Source of the DNA: Flavobacterium suncheonense GH29-5 = DSM 17707
GTDB lineage: Bacteria > Bacteroidota > Bacteroidia > Flavobacteriales > Flavobacteriaceae
Reading direction: 5' to 3'
Assembly (NCBI RefSeq): GCF_000430025.1
Contig: NZ_KE387021.1
Location: 195,434-259,433 of the forward strand
DNA: 64,000 nucleotides
A program made the position numbers and the translations under genes. The notes beneath the pieces were generated by a model. That model saw only the letters and a program-made list of their open reading frames with translations. It was not told where the DNA came from and did not search any database. Positions 26,485 to 35,449 of this stretch are shown here, piece after piece (within the stretch, counting starts at the first letter, position 1; each line of letters starts with the position of its first letter).

Positions 26485-27525
26485 TTATTTTATGAACTCA
26501 ATCTTCTGAGCTTCTTCTGCATTGATACTGTCGAAGAATCCTTGTTCGTTCATCCATTCATCGCTGAATACTTTACTCATGTAACGGGAACCGTGATCCG
26601 GGAAGATAACCACTACATTACTGTTTTCGTCAAATTCTCCTTCTTCTGCAAATTGTTTGATGGCCTGCATCGCTGCTCCTGAAGTATATCCTACGAATAA
26701 ACCTTCTTTTTTAGCAATTTCTCTAGCTGTGTGAGCGCTTTCTTCGTCGGTTACTTTTGTGAATTTATCAATAGCATCAAAGTCTGTAGCGGTTGGAATT
26801 AAATTTTTTCCTAATCCCTCAATTCGGTACGGATAGATTTCATCGTTGTCAAATTCTCTCGTTTCGTGGTATTTTTTCAGCACCGAACCAAAAGCATCTA
26901 CTCCTAAAACCCGAACGTTCGGATTTTGCTCTTTTAAGAAACGAGCCGTTCCTGAAATCGTTCCTCCTGTTCCGCTGCAGGCGATAAAATGGGTGATTTT
27001 ACCATTGGTCTGTTCCCAAATTTCAGGACCTGTTGTTTTGTAATGCGCATCCACATTCAAATCATTAAAGTACTGGTTGATGTAAACCGAACCTTTGGTT
27101 TCTTCGTGTAAACGTTTGGCAACATTGTAATACGAACGCGGATCGTCTGCAGAAACGTGAGCCGGACAAACGTAAACCTTTGCGCCCATCGCTCTCAACA
27201 TATCAATCTTATCTTTGGATGATTTTGAACTTACAGCCAGTACACAATCGTAACCTTTAATAATGCTTACCATTGCTAAGCTGAAGCCCGTGTTACCGGA
27301 AGTGGTTTCAATAATAGTATCGCCTGGTTTTAAAATTCCTCTTTTTTCAGCTTCCTCTATAATATACAGAGCAATTCTGTCTTTGGTGGAATGTCCCGGA
27401 TTAAAAGCTTCTACTTTAGCGTAAAAATTACCTTTTAGTCCTTCGGTTATCGTATTCAGTTTTATTAGGGGCGTATTTCCTATTAATTCCAATACGTTAT
27501 TATAGGCTTTTATTTCTTCTTTCAT
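26485..27525 (-). CDS. PLP-dependent cysteine synthase / cystathionine beta-synthase-like enzyme
   Basis: This is a 346-residue fold-type II PLP enzyme. The Schiff-base Lys48 is in [11 protein letters not shown], the substrate loop is [12 protein letters not shown], and the phosphate-binding loop is [16 protein letters not shown]. The first part resembles O-acetylserine sulfhydrylase (CysK), but the sequence is closer to cystathionine beta-synthase catalytic cores, for example [14 protein letters not shown] and [18 protein letters not shown]. So it could make cysteine from O-acetylserine or cystathionine from serine and homocysteine. No C-terminal CBS domains. The ATG at 27525 is chosen; the 17-residue upstream extension is not family-like. 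Confidence 0.88.
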   Translation of the reverse strand: MKEEIKAYNNVLELIGNTPLIKLNTITEGLKGNFYAKVEAFNPGHSTKDRIALYIIEEAEKRGILKPGDTIIETTSGNTGFSLAMVSIIKGYDCVLAVSSKSSKDKIDMLRAMGAKVYVCPAHVSADDPRSYYNVAKRLHEETKGSVYINQYFNDLNVDAHYKTTGPEIWEQTNGKITHFIACSGTGGTISGTARFLKEQNPNVRVLGVDAFGSVLKKYHETREFDNDEIYPYRIEGLGKNLIPTATDFDAIDKFTKVTDEESAHTAREIAKKEGLFVGYTSGAAMQAIKQFAEEGEFDENSNVVVIFPDHGSRYMSKVFSDEWMNEQGFFDSINAEEAQKIEFIK

Positions 27526-27606
27526 AAAAAATAAATTACTCAAGATGTGAATATAAACATTTTTTGACATATTCACAACCTTGCAAATGTATAAAAAATT
27601 CTTTAT

Positions 27607-29742
27607 CTACCTTTTAATTCCTTCTAAATCTAACAAAAAAGTATATTCTTTTGTTACTTCCTTAATGGCTTCAAATCGTCCGGAAGCCCCGCCATGCCCG
27701 GTATCCATATTGGTATCGAGAAACAATTGACTGTCTCCGATTTTCATGGTTCGCAATTTGGCCACCCACTTGGCCGGTTCCCAATACTGCACCTGAGAAT
27801 CATGCAATCCGGTAGTTACTAACAAGTTAGGATATTTTTGTTTTTTTACGTTATCGTATGGCGAATAGGACAACATATACTCGTAATACTCTTTTTCGTT
27901 CGGATTTCCCCATTCGTCATACTCTCCGGTAGTTAACGGAATCGAATCGTCTAACATGGTTGTCACCACATCCACAAACGGAACCTGAGCGATTACGCCA
28001 TTGTACAATTCCGGCGCCATATTGATGATGGCTCCCATTAACAGACCGCCGGCAGAACCGCCTTCCGCATATAAATGTTTCGGTGAAGTGTATTTTTGGT
28101 CAATTACATATTTGGAACAATCAATAAAATCGGTAAAAGTGTTCATTTTTTTGAGCAGCTTCCCGTTTTCGTACCATTCGCGTCCTAAATCTTCGCCGCC
28201 GCGTATATGAGCGATACCGTAAACAAAGCCTCTGTCCAGCAAACTCAAACGAATAGAAGAAAAATAAGGATCCATGGAAGAACCGTAGGAACCGTAAGCA
28301 TATAGCAAGAAAGGATTGTTTCCGTCTTTTTTGATTCCTTTGCGATAAACGATTGAAATCGGCACTTTGGTTCCGTCCTGAGCCGTTGCCCAAATACGTT
28401 CTTCGGTATAATTATTTTTGTCGAATTTACCGCCAAGCACCTCCTGCTCTTTCATGATGGTTTTTTCCTTCGTCTTCATATTAAAATCGATAACCGAAGG
28501 CGGTGTAGCCATGGACTGATAGCTGTATCGCAGAATATCCGTATCAAAATCTACGTTTGTAGTTGTGTAAGCCGTGTACGTTTCGATTTCGAAAGGCAGA
28601 TAATACTCTCCTTTTCCGTTCCAAGGCATGATGCGGATTTTGTTCAGACCGTTGTTGCGCTCTTCCACAACCAGATAATCTTTGAAAATTTCGATACCTT
28701 CCACCAACGTTTCTTTCCGGTGCGGAATCAAATCCACCCAATTCTCTTTGGCAGTGGCTTTTTCAGGCGTTTTCATCACTTTGAAATTGGTCGCCTTGTC
28801 TTTATTGGTTACCACATAAAAACTGTCGCCGAAGTGTGAAATGTTGTACTCCAAACCTCTGGTTCGCTTCTGAAACACGCGGAACTGACCGTCAGGATTA
28901 TTGGCTTCCAAAATCTGATACTCCGTAGTCATGGTACTGTTGGAGCCAATCACCAAGTATTTTTTGGATTTTTCTTTGTAGATGTAAACGGAAAACGTGT
29001 CGTCTTTTTCATGGTAAACCAAAACATCCTCTTTAGCTTCCGTACCTAATTTATGTTTGTAGATTTTCTCCGAACGCAACGTTACCAAGTCTTTTCGCGT
29101 GTAAAACAAGGTTTTATTGTCTGAAGCCCAAGTGGAACCACCTGTTGTTTTTTCCAATTTCACCGGTAAGATTTCACCGGTTTCAAGGTTTTTAATCTGA
29201 ATGGTGTATTCTCTTCGGGAAACCGTATCCACTCCAAAAGCACACCATTTATTGTCTTCACTTACATTTAAACCGCCTAACTGAAAATAAGCATGTCCTT
29301 TTGCCATTTCGTTGCAGTCGAACATGATTTCCTCTTTAGCCTCCAGACTCCTTTTTTTTCGGGCATAAATCGGGTAATCTTTTCCTTTCTCGTAACGGGT
29401 AATATAGTAGTAACCGTTGTACAGATAAGGAACCGAACTGTCATCTTCCTTGATTCTCGACTTCATTTCCTCAAACAAATCAGCCTGAAATTGTTTGGTA
29501 TGCGCCGTCATGGCATTGTAGTACTCGTTTTCTTTGTTCAGATAGTCAATTACTTCCGGGTTTTCTCTTTCGTTTAACCAATAGTAATTATCGGTTCGGA
29601 CATGACCGTGTTTTTCAAGCTTTTTGGGTTTTACAGCCGCTACAGGCGGAGCAATTGTCTTTGTCATTTTTGGTGTTTTGTTTTGTGCATTCGAGCCTGC
29701 AAAAATAAGGCAAACGCAACTTAAAAGAAATTGTTTTTTCAT
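27607..29742 (-). CDS. ptrB: Oligopeptidase B-like S9 family peptidase, exported
   Basis: This is a 711-residue prolyl-oligopeptidase-family serine peptidase. A lipoprotein- or signal-like N-terminus (KKQFLLSCVCLIFAGSNAQ) suggests periplasmic location, unlike the cytoplasmic E. coli enzyme. A seven-bladed propeller covers about residues 75-425. The hydrolase domain has YAYGSYGSSMDP, IAHIRGGEDLGREWYE, the nucleophile Ser in EGGSAGGLLMG, the Asp region TTGLHDSQVQYWEPAKW and the His in DTGHGGASGR. Oligopeptidase B cuts after basic residues in short peptides. It is a single minus-strand gene. Confidence 0.93.
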   Translation of the reverse strand: MKKQFLLSCVCLIFAGSNAQNKTPKMTKTIAPPVAAVKPKKLEKHGHVRTDNYYWLNERENPEVIDYLNKENEYYNAMTAHTKQFQADLFEEMKSRIKEDDSSVPYLYNGYYYITRYEKGKDYPIYARKKRSLEAKEEIMFDCNEMAKGHAYFQLGGLNVSEDNKWCAFGVDTVSRREYTIQIKNLETGEILPVKLEKTTGGSTWASDNKTLFYTRKDLVTLRSEKIYKHKLGTEAKEDVLVYHEKDDTFSVYIYKEKSKKYLVIGSNSTMTTEYQILEANNPDGQFRVFQKRTRGLEYNISHFGDSFYVVTNKDKATNFKVMKTPEKATAKENWVDLIPHRKETLVEGIEIFKDYLVVEERNNGLNKIRIMPWNGKGEYYLPFEIETYTAYTTTNVDFDTDILRYSYQSMATPPSVIDFNMKTKEKTIMKEQEVLGGKFDKNNYTEERIWATAQDGTKVPISIVYRKGIKKDGNNPFLLYAYGSYGSSMDPYFSSIRLSLLDRGFVYGIAHIRGGEDLGREWYENGKLLKKMNTFTDFIDCSKYVIDQKYTSPKHLYAEGGSAGGLLMGAIINMAPELYNGVIAQVPFVDVVTTMLDDSIPLTTGEYDEWGNPNEKEYYEYMLSYSPYDNVKKQKYPNLLVTTGLHDSQVQYWEPAKWVAKLRTMKIGDSQLFLDTNMDTGHGGASGRFEAIKEVTKEYTFLLDLEGIKR

Positions 29743-29776
29743 TTTATAATACTGCCGCTATCTCTCAGCAATTTAC

Positions 29777-29784
29777 TAATTTTG
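29777..29784 (+). promoter_or_regulatory. -7 element of the ebfC operon
   Basis: TAATTTTG matches TAnnTTTG exactly, 28 nt before the ebfC ATG. The -33 element is unclear. Confidence 0.5.
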
Positions 29785-29812
29785 CGTTTCAGTAATTTTA
29801 AATTTTATCAAC

Positions 29813-30136
29813 ATGTTTGGAGATATCATGGGCATGATGGGTAAGCTGAAAGAAACCCAGCAGAAAATTGAAGACACCAAAAAAAGATTAGATACGGTAT
29901 TAATCGACGAACAGAGCAACGACGGGCTTTTAAAAGTAACGATGACCGCCAACAGAAAGATTAAATCCATCCTTATCGACGACAGTTTGCTGGAAGATAA
30001 AGAACAACTGGAAGACTATTTGGTTTTAGTTATGAACAAAGCCATCGAGAAAGCAAGCAACGTAAATGAAGCCGAATTAGGAGCCGTAGCCAAAGAAGGC
30101 ATGCCAAATATTCCCGGCTTGGATATGTTTAAATAA
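29813..30136 (+). CDS. ebfC: YbaB/EbfC family nucleoid-associated protein
   Basis: This is a 107-residue YbaB/EbfC-family DNA-binding protein, normally a dimer that coats DNA. It starts with a Met-rich helix [29 protein letters not shown], followed by the beta strands [19 protein letters not shown] and the helix [16 protein letters not shown], and ends in [12 protein letters not shown], matching the family layout. It is not next to dnaX and recR as in proteobacteria; here it precedes an RluA-family gene by 10 nt. Confidence 0.93.
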   Translation: MFGDIMGMMGKLKETQQKIEDTKKRLDTVLIDEQSNDGLLKVTMTANRKIKSILIDDSLLEDKEQLEDYLVLVMNKAIEKASNVNEAELGAVAKEGMPNIPGLDMFK

Positions 30137-30146
30137 TTCACTGAAA

Positions 30147-31847
30147 ATGAATCACTCCCAAAATGCCGAATCCGCTTGCTTCATCCCTTTTAAAGGAGCA
30201 ACAGACACTCTGCCGCTGCCGGAGCGATTCACTTTTCCGTTTTACTATGAACCGCATCCGCTGGCGATATTAGCCTCCGAAGAATTACAGGAACATCTTG
30301 AAAATCAAACCGAATGGGAACATAATTTTGGTTTGGAAGCAAATCAGGAAGGCTTGGTTATCGGAAAAATGTTCGGAGTTCTTGTAGTTCGCAATCCGCA
30401 AAATGAAATTGGGTATTTAGCGGCTTTTTCGGGAAAATTGGCTGGTGAGAATCATCATTCTTTATTTGTTCCACCGGTTTTTGATATGCTGACGGAAGAA
30501 GGTTTTTTCAAAAAGGAAGAAGCCGTTCTCAATCAAATCAATGCGGAAATTGAAGCACTGGAAAATAATCCGGAATTTCTTTCGCTGGAGGAGTTTTTAA
30601 AAACTGAAACAACAAAATTTGATGCGGAATCAGATGATTACAAAAAACGTATCAAAGCTTCTAAAAAAGAACGAAAAGCCCAACGCGAAAAAGCAGTAGC
30701 AGAAGGAATCAGCACATCCGATTTAGAAATTTTACTGGAAGAACTTCGGAAAGAAAGTTTAAAACAGGCCTATTTTCTCAAAGATTTTATCCGTCAGGGA
30801 GAAGCCCGTCTGGAGGAAATTCAGCAGAAAGTAAATGTGTTCCGAAACCGGATCACTTTTCTGAAAGAAGAACGCAAAAACAAATCCAATGCTTTACAGC
30901 AGCAGCTTTTCGAACAATACAGTTTTTTAAACGCAAAGGGTGAAACGAAAAGCCTTTTTGACATTTTCAAAAATACCGTTCAGGGAAAACCACCGGCTGC
31001 TGCTGGAGAATGTGCCGCTCCGAAATTATTGCATTATGCCTATCAGCATCAGTTAGAACCGATTTGCATGGCCGAATTCTGGTGGGGGCAATCACCGAAA
31101 TCCGAAATTCGAAAACACAAGCACTTCTACCCTGCCTGTCGCGGTAAATGCGAACCTATTTTAGGACATATGCTGGAAGGTTTGAAAGTGGATGACAATC
31201 CGATGCTTGTAAATCCGGCAGATGGCGTGACGCTTGAAACCATTTACGAAGACGATTACATCGCCATTGTCAACAAACCGGCCGAGTTTTTATCCGTTCC
31301 CGGCATCACGATTCAGGATTCGGTGTATGAGCGGATGCGACTGAAATATCCCAACGCCACCGGGCCGTTAATTGTACACCGGTTAGACATGTCAACCTCC
31401 GGACTCATGCTGATTGCCAAAGACAAAGGCATTCATAAATCGCTTCAGAGTCAATTCATAAAACGCACGGTAAAAAAACGTTATACCGCTTTGCTTAACG
31501 GATTAGTTTCTGCAAATGAAGGTGAAATTGATTTGCCGTTACGCGTGGATTTAGAAGACCGTCCGCGCCAATTAGTGTGTTATGAATACGGAAAACCTGC
31601 AAAAACAAAATGGAAAGTCGTTTCACAAAATGACAATAAAACCAAAATTCATTTCTGGCCGATTACAGGACGTACGCATCAACTACGCGTTCATGCTTCG
31701 CATTCGTTAGGGCTGAATTGCCCGATTTTTGGGGATGATTTGTACGGAACCAAAGCAGACCGTCTTCACCTTCATGCCGAATGGATTGAATTCAGACACC
31801 CGATTACGAGAGAAGTCGTGACTTTTGAAGTTGCAGCGGAATTTTAA
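30147..31847 (+). CDS. RluA family pseudouridine synthase with long N-terminal coiled-coil region
   Basis: This is a 566-residue protein, much longer than typical RluA/RluD (220-330). Residues ~340-566 carry the synthase domain: DDYIAIVNKPAEFLSVPG, the catalytic Asp in HRLDMSTSGLMLIAK, and PITGRTHQLRVHASH. Residues ~130-270 are charged and predicted coiled coil (AEIEALENNPEF, LKEERKNKSNALQQQ). A conserved-looking block before the catalytic domain holds GECAAPKLLHYAYQHQLEP and FYPACRGKCEPILGHM, with three Cys. The RNA target, probably rRNA or tRNA uridines, is not readable. It is co-transcribed with ebfC. Confidence 0.9.
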   Translation: MNHSQNAESACFIPFKGATDTLPLPERFTFPFYYEPHPLAILASEELQEHLENQTEWEHNFGLEANQEGLVIGKMFGVLVVRNPQNEIGYLAAFSGKLAGENHHSLFVPPVFDMLTEEGFFKKEEAVLNQINAEIEALENNPEFLSLEEFLKTETTKFDAESDDYKKRIKASKKERKAQREKAVAEGISTSDLEILLEELRKESLKQAYFLKDFIRQGEARLEEIQQKVNVFRNRITFLKEERKNKSNALQQQLFEQYSFLNAKGETKSLFDIFKNTVQGKPPAAAGECAAPKLLHYAYQHQLEPICMAEFWWGQSPKSEIRKHKHFYPACRGKCEPILGHMLEGLKVDDNPMLVNPADGVTLETIYEDDYIAIVNKPAEFLSVPGITIQDSVYERMRLKYPNATGPLIVHRLDMSTSGLMLIAKDKGIHKSLQSQFIKRTVKKRYTALLNGLVSANEGEIDLPLRVDLEDRPRQLVCYEYGKPAKTKWKVVSQNDNKTKIHFWPITGRTHQLRVHASHSLGLNCPIFGDDLYGTKADRLHLHAEWIEFRHPITREVVTFEVAAEF

Positions 31848-31855
31848 AAAATAAT

Positions 31856-31970
31856 ACCGTAAATTCGCAGAGTATTATTCTGTAATTTTGCGGTTATACT
31901 TTTCACAGTATTAGAAAATATAATTTTAAAACCTCTATATTTTTTTGATAAAAATCTGTGAATCTGCGGT
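31856..31970. repeat. Dispersed intergenic repeat, copy 2 (inverted pair)
   Basis: The gap between convergent genes holds ACCGTAAATTCGCAG (31856-31870), CTGTAATTTTGCGGT (31881-31895) and AAAATCTGTGAATCTGCGGT (31951-31970). The last is the complement of the word at 16637, so the region can fold as nested hairpins and may serve as a terminator. Confidence 0.55.
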
Positions 31971-31978
31971 TTAAAAAC

Positions 31979-33004
31979 TTAAAGCTCTATTTTCTGTAAC
32001 GCTTCCATCACGTAATCGTGCATTACCTGTTTGTAATCCAGATGTGTAACAATACGCAGTTTTCCTCTTCCCATCGAACTGATGTAGATATTTTTCTGTT
32101 TCAGTTTTTCCATTAAAAGATTCTCGTCGAATTGCGGTTTTACGGAAAAAATCAGGATATTGGTTTCCACCGGTTCCACTTTATCCACCCAGTACATTTG
32201 CTGCAACAAAGTACCTAATTCTTTGGCCCTGCGGTGGTCTTCTTCCAATCGACCCACATTGTGCTGCAAAGCATATAATCCGGCCGCAGCCAAATAACCA
32301 ATCTGACGCATGCCTCCGCCTAAAACTTTGCGGATTCTTAAAGCCCGGTGAATCGTTTCTTTATCGCCCAACAACAAAGAACCTACCGGAGCACCCATTC
32401 CTTTGGAAAGACAAACCGAAATTGTATCAAACAATTCACCATATTGCTTCGGATGCTGACGTTTGGCTACTAAAGCATTCCACAAACGCGCACCGTCCAA
32501 ATGGTATTTCAGGTTATTATCGGTACAAACCTGTTTGATTCGTTTTAATTCTTCGATATCGTAACAAGCGCCTCCTCCTTTGTTGGTCGTGTTTTCGATA
32601 CAAACCAAAGACGTTTTCGGGTTGTGATAAAATTCCGGATCGGTTAGATGTTCTTCCACTTGCATCGAGGTAATCATTCCTCTGTTTCCATCAACAAGCG
32701 AACACGAAACGCCACTGTTGAATGAGGCGCCACCCGCTTCATACAAATAAACATGAGACCATTTATCACAAATTAATTGATCACCAGGCTGCGTATGCAA
32801 CTTAATTGCTGTTTGATTGGCCATAGTTCCCGAAGGAAAAAACAGAGCCGCTTCCTTTCCGAATAAATCAGCCACGGTTTCCTCCAGTTCCACAGCAGTT
32901 GGGTCTTGTCGGTATACATCATCCCCAACTTTGGCACGAAACATATGCTGCAACATTTCCGGAGTTGGCTTGGTAACCGTATCGCTAACTAAATTTATTT
33001 CCAT
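31979..33004 (-). CDS. ltaE: Low-specificity L-threonine aldolase
   Basis: This is a 341-residue fold-type I PLP enzyme that splits threonine or allo-threonine into glycine and acetaldehyde. Typical blocks are NLVSDTVTKPTPEML, GDDVYRQDPTAVELE, FFPSGTMANQTAIKLH, IENTTNKGGGACYD, HLDGARLWNA, the PLP-Lys motif VCLSKGMGAPVGS and GGGMRQIGYLAAAGLYAL. The glycine link fits gcvT elsewhere in the window, but the two are not an operon. It is divergent from prfB. Confidence 0.94.
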   Translation of the reverse strand: MEINLVSDTVTKPTPEMLQHMFRAKVGDDVYRQDPTAVELEETVADLFGKEAALFFPSGTMANQTAIKLHTQPGDQLICDKWSHVYLYEAGGASFNSGVSCSLVDGNRGMITSMQVEEHLTDPEFYHNPKTSLVCIENTTNKGGGACYDIEELKRIKQVCTDNNLKYHLDGARLWNALVAKRQHPKQYGELFDTISVCLSKGMGAPVGSLLLGDKETIHRALRIRKVLGGGMRQIGYLAAAGLYALQHNVGRLEEDHRRAKELGTLLQQMYWVDKVEPVETNILIFSVKPQFDENLLMEKLKQKNIYISSMGRGKLRIVTHLDYKQVMHDYVMEALQKIEL

Positions 33005-33022
33005 ACATTAAAAAGGAATGTC

Positions 33023-33030
33023 TATTTTTG
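33023..33030 (+). promoter_or_regulatory. -7 element of prfB
   Basis: TATTTTTG matches TAnnTTTG exactly, 21 nt before the prfB ATG at 33052. Confidence 0.5.
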
Positions 33031-33051
33031 GGCTATAAAATTATACTTTTT

Positions 33052-34150
33052 ATGATAAATACCGAACAGATTAAGGATATTATTGAGCGCCTTGGTGCGT
33101 TAAGGAGGTATCTTTGACATCGATAAGAAGCTTATCGAAATAACCAACGAGGAAGAAAAAACCTTTGCTCCCGACTTTTGGAACAACGCCAAAGAAGCCG
33201 AAATTATTGTCAGAAACCTTCGATCCAAGAAAAAATGGGTGGAAGATTATGAAAAAGCCAACACGATGGCAGAAGAACTTCAGATTCTTTACGACTTTTT
33301 CAAAGAGGGCGACGCGACCGAAGAAGAACTCGACAATCAGTACCGAGATACTGTTTTACACATCGAAAATCTGGAATTCAAAAACATGCTTTCCGACGAA
33401 GGTGACAGCATGAGCGCTGTATTGCAGATTACCGCCGGAGCCGGAGGAACCGAAAGCTGCGACTGGGCTTCGATGCTGATGCGTATGTACCTGATGTGGG
33501 GAGAAAAACAAGGCTACAAAATCAAAGAACTGAACTTTCAGGAAGGCGATGTGGCCGGAATCAAAACCGTTACTTTAGAATTTGAAGGCGATTACGCTTT
33601 CGGATATTTAAAAGGGGAAAACGGTGTACATCGATTGGTGCGCATTTCTCCGTTTGACAGTAATGCAAAACGACATACTTCGTTTGCTTCAGTGTACGTG
33701 TATCCTTTGGTGGATGATACGATTGAAATCGAAATTAATCCCGCCGATATTGAAATCACAACTTCCCGTTCCAGCGGTGCCGGTGGTCAGAACGTGAATA
33801 AGGTGGAAACCAAAGTGCAGTTATTTCACAAACCGACCGGAATTCAGATTCAGTGTTCCGAAACACGTTCGCAACAGGACAACCGAACCAGAGCCATGCA
33901 AATGCTTCGTTCCCAATTATACGAAATCGAACTGAAGAAACGAATGGAACAACGTGCCGATATCGAAGCCGGAAAAATGAAAATCGAATGGGGATCGCAA
34001 ATCCGTAACTATGTGATGCATCCTTATAAACTGATTAAAGATGTCCGAACCGGTTACGAAACCAGCGACGTAGACGGCGTAATGAACGGAAATCTTGATG
34101 AATTTTTAAAAGCCTATCTGATGATGATGGGACAGAAAGAAGACGAATAA
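33052..34150 (+). CDS. prfB: Peptide chain release factor 2, with programmed +1 frameshift
   Basis: RF2 ends translation at UGA and UAA. The gene is split between two frames. An ATG at 33052 opens 21 codons ending in a TGA at 33115-33117, and the rest reads on in the +1 frame from GAC at 33116. The joint protein is 365 residues, the same as E. coli RF2. The slippery site CTT TGA C is preceded by an AGGAGG (33103-33108) three bases upstream, exactly the classic autoregulatory arrangement. The stop-recognition tripeptide SPF is in [15 protein letters not shown] and the catalytic GGQ is at about 244-246 in [13 protein letters not shown]. When RF2 is scarce, the ribosome shifts and makes more. 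Confidence 0.96.
33101..33118 (+). promoter_or_regulatory. prfB programmed +1 frameshift site
   Basis: An internal Shine-Dalgarno-like AGGAGG (33103-33108), TAT, the slippery CTT codon, the in-frame TGA stop (33115-33117) and a following C. The zero frame stops here; the +1 frame continues into the RF2 body. Confidence 0.95.
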
Positions 34151-34168
34151 TAATTAAATTTAAATACA

Positions 34169-35398
34169 ATGAAGAAAAACCTATTTTGCTTTTTAATGCT
34201 TTTTTCACTAGCTGCTTTTTCACAAATAAAGTTTGAAAATGCTTATTATGTGAATAACGATGGTGAAAAAATTTCAGGCTTAATTAAAAATTATGATTGG
34301 AAGAACAATCCAACTTCTTTTGAATTTAAAACTTCTGAAGATTCTGAAGTTGAAATCATCAATATTGATTTTGCAAAAGAATTCAACATCAACAACAACT
34401 TACGTTATTTAAGAGCAGAAGTTGATATTGAAAAATCCAGTTTAAAAACCGCTCATATCGGAACTAAAAAAGAACCTGATTTCGTAAAACAAACATTGTT
34501 TTTGAAACAACTTGCTAGCGGAAGCAATAATCTTTACAAATATGAAGAAAATGGAATTGAAAAATTTTTCTATTCTACTGAAAACTCCAAAATAAAGCAG
34601 CTTATTTATATTAAATATATGCCAAGTGAGGAGGAAGTAAGAAACAACCCTGAAATTAACAGAACTTCCATTTTATCAAACGAACAATATAAAAGACAGT
34701 TGTGGTATGACGTGAAGTGCGAGACTACTAGTCAAAAAGAACTAAACTCACTTGATTATAACGAACCCAGTCTTATCAAGTATTTTAATCAGGTGAACAA
34801 TTGCGATGGAAATGTAAGTGATGAAATAAAAAGCGAAAATAAAGGCAAAGCTAATTTTAACTTCAAAGTTTCTGCAGCATATAACATTAGTAACATGGAA
34901 GTTCATGACTATTTCGCAGAAGACCCTATTGTATTTAAAGGCTCAAATTTTGGAATTGGCTTTGAATCTGAAATAATCTTACCTTACAACAACAATAAGT
35001 GGTCTGTAATAATAGAGCCTTCTTATAATGTTTTTAAAGAAACTTCAAATTCTTCAAAATCAATTTTTACGACATCGCAATCAAAACTTGATCTGAAATA
35101 TTTACAAATCCCTTTTGGTATCCGCCATTATTTCTTCATTGATTCAAAGTCTCGTATATTCTTAAATGCATTGGGAAATTTACGAGTAATTGGCAAAAAG
35201 TCGTATGTTAACTATAGTAATCACGAATACAATATTTTTGGACAGACCACTTTTGCTTTTGCCGGAGGTATTGGATATAATTATGATAAATTTTCTCTTG
35301 AAGCAAGATATATTACTCCAACGAACCTTTCTAATTCAAATGATGCATCTATTGACTTTAATAATATTTCATTCATTTTGAGATATGAGGTGTTTTAG
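34169..35398 (+). CDS. Exported outer-membrane beta-barrel-like protein of unknown function
   Basis: This is a 409-residue protein with a signal peptide (KKNLFCFLMLFSLAAFSQ). The N-terminal half (about residues 20-215) is mixed alpha/beta and begins IKFENAYYVNNDGEKISGLIKN, a pattern I have seen in Bacteroidetes proteins with no assigned role. The C-terminal half alternates aromatic and polar residues with Gly (NFKVSAAYNISNM, GSNFGIGFESEIILP, FSLEARYIT, ISFILRYEVF), fitting an eight-stranded porin-like barrel of the OMP_b-brl type. It starts 18 nt after prfB. The gene is more AT-rich than its neighbours. Confidence 0.75.
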   Translation: MKKNLFCFLMLFSLAAFSQIKFENAYYVNNDGEKISGLIKNYDWKNNPTSFEFKTSEDSEVEIINIDFAKEFNINNNLRYLRAEVDIEKSSLKTAHIGTKKEPDFVKQTLFLKQLASGSNNLYKYEENGIEKFFYSTENSKIKQLIYIKYMPSEEEVRNNPEINRTSILSNEQYKRQLWYDVKCETTSQKELNSLDYNEPSLIKYFNQVNNCDGNVSDEIKSENKGKANFNFKVSAAYNISNMEVHDYFAEDPIVFKGSNFGIGFESEIILPYNNNKWSVIIEPSYNVFKETSNSSKSIFTTSQSKLDLKYLQIPFGIRHYFFIDSKSRIFLNALGNLRVIGKKSYVNYSNHEYNIFGQTTFAFAGGIGYNYDKFSLEARYITPTNLSNSNDASIDFNNISFILRYEVF

Positions 35399-35401
35399 AA
35401 A

Positions 35402-35437
35402 TAAAAAATCCCGATGCAAAACATCGGGATTTTTTAT
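35402..35437. terminator. Bidirectional terminator before the phosphate operon end
   Basis: AAAAAATCCCGATG pairs with CATCGGGATTTTTT around a short A-rich loop, lying between convergent genes. Confidence 0.9.
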
Positions 35438-35449
35438 TTATGGAAATAG

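Noticed and set aside
33239..34150. RF2 as a 303-residue protein starting at 33239
   Set aside because: The true gene begins at 33052 and reaches this frame by the programmed frameshift at 33115; the shorter form lacks domain 1 residues.
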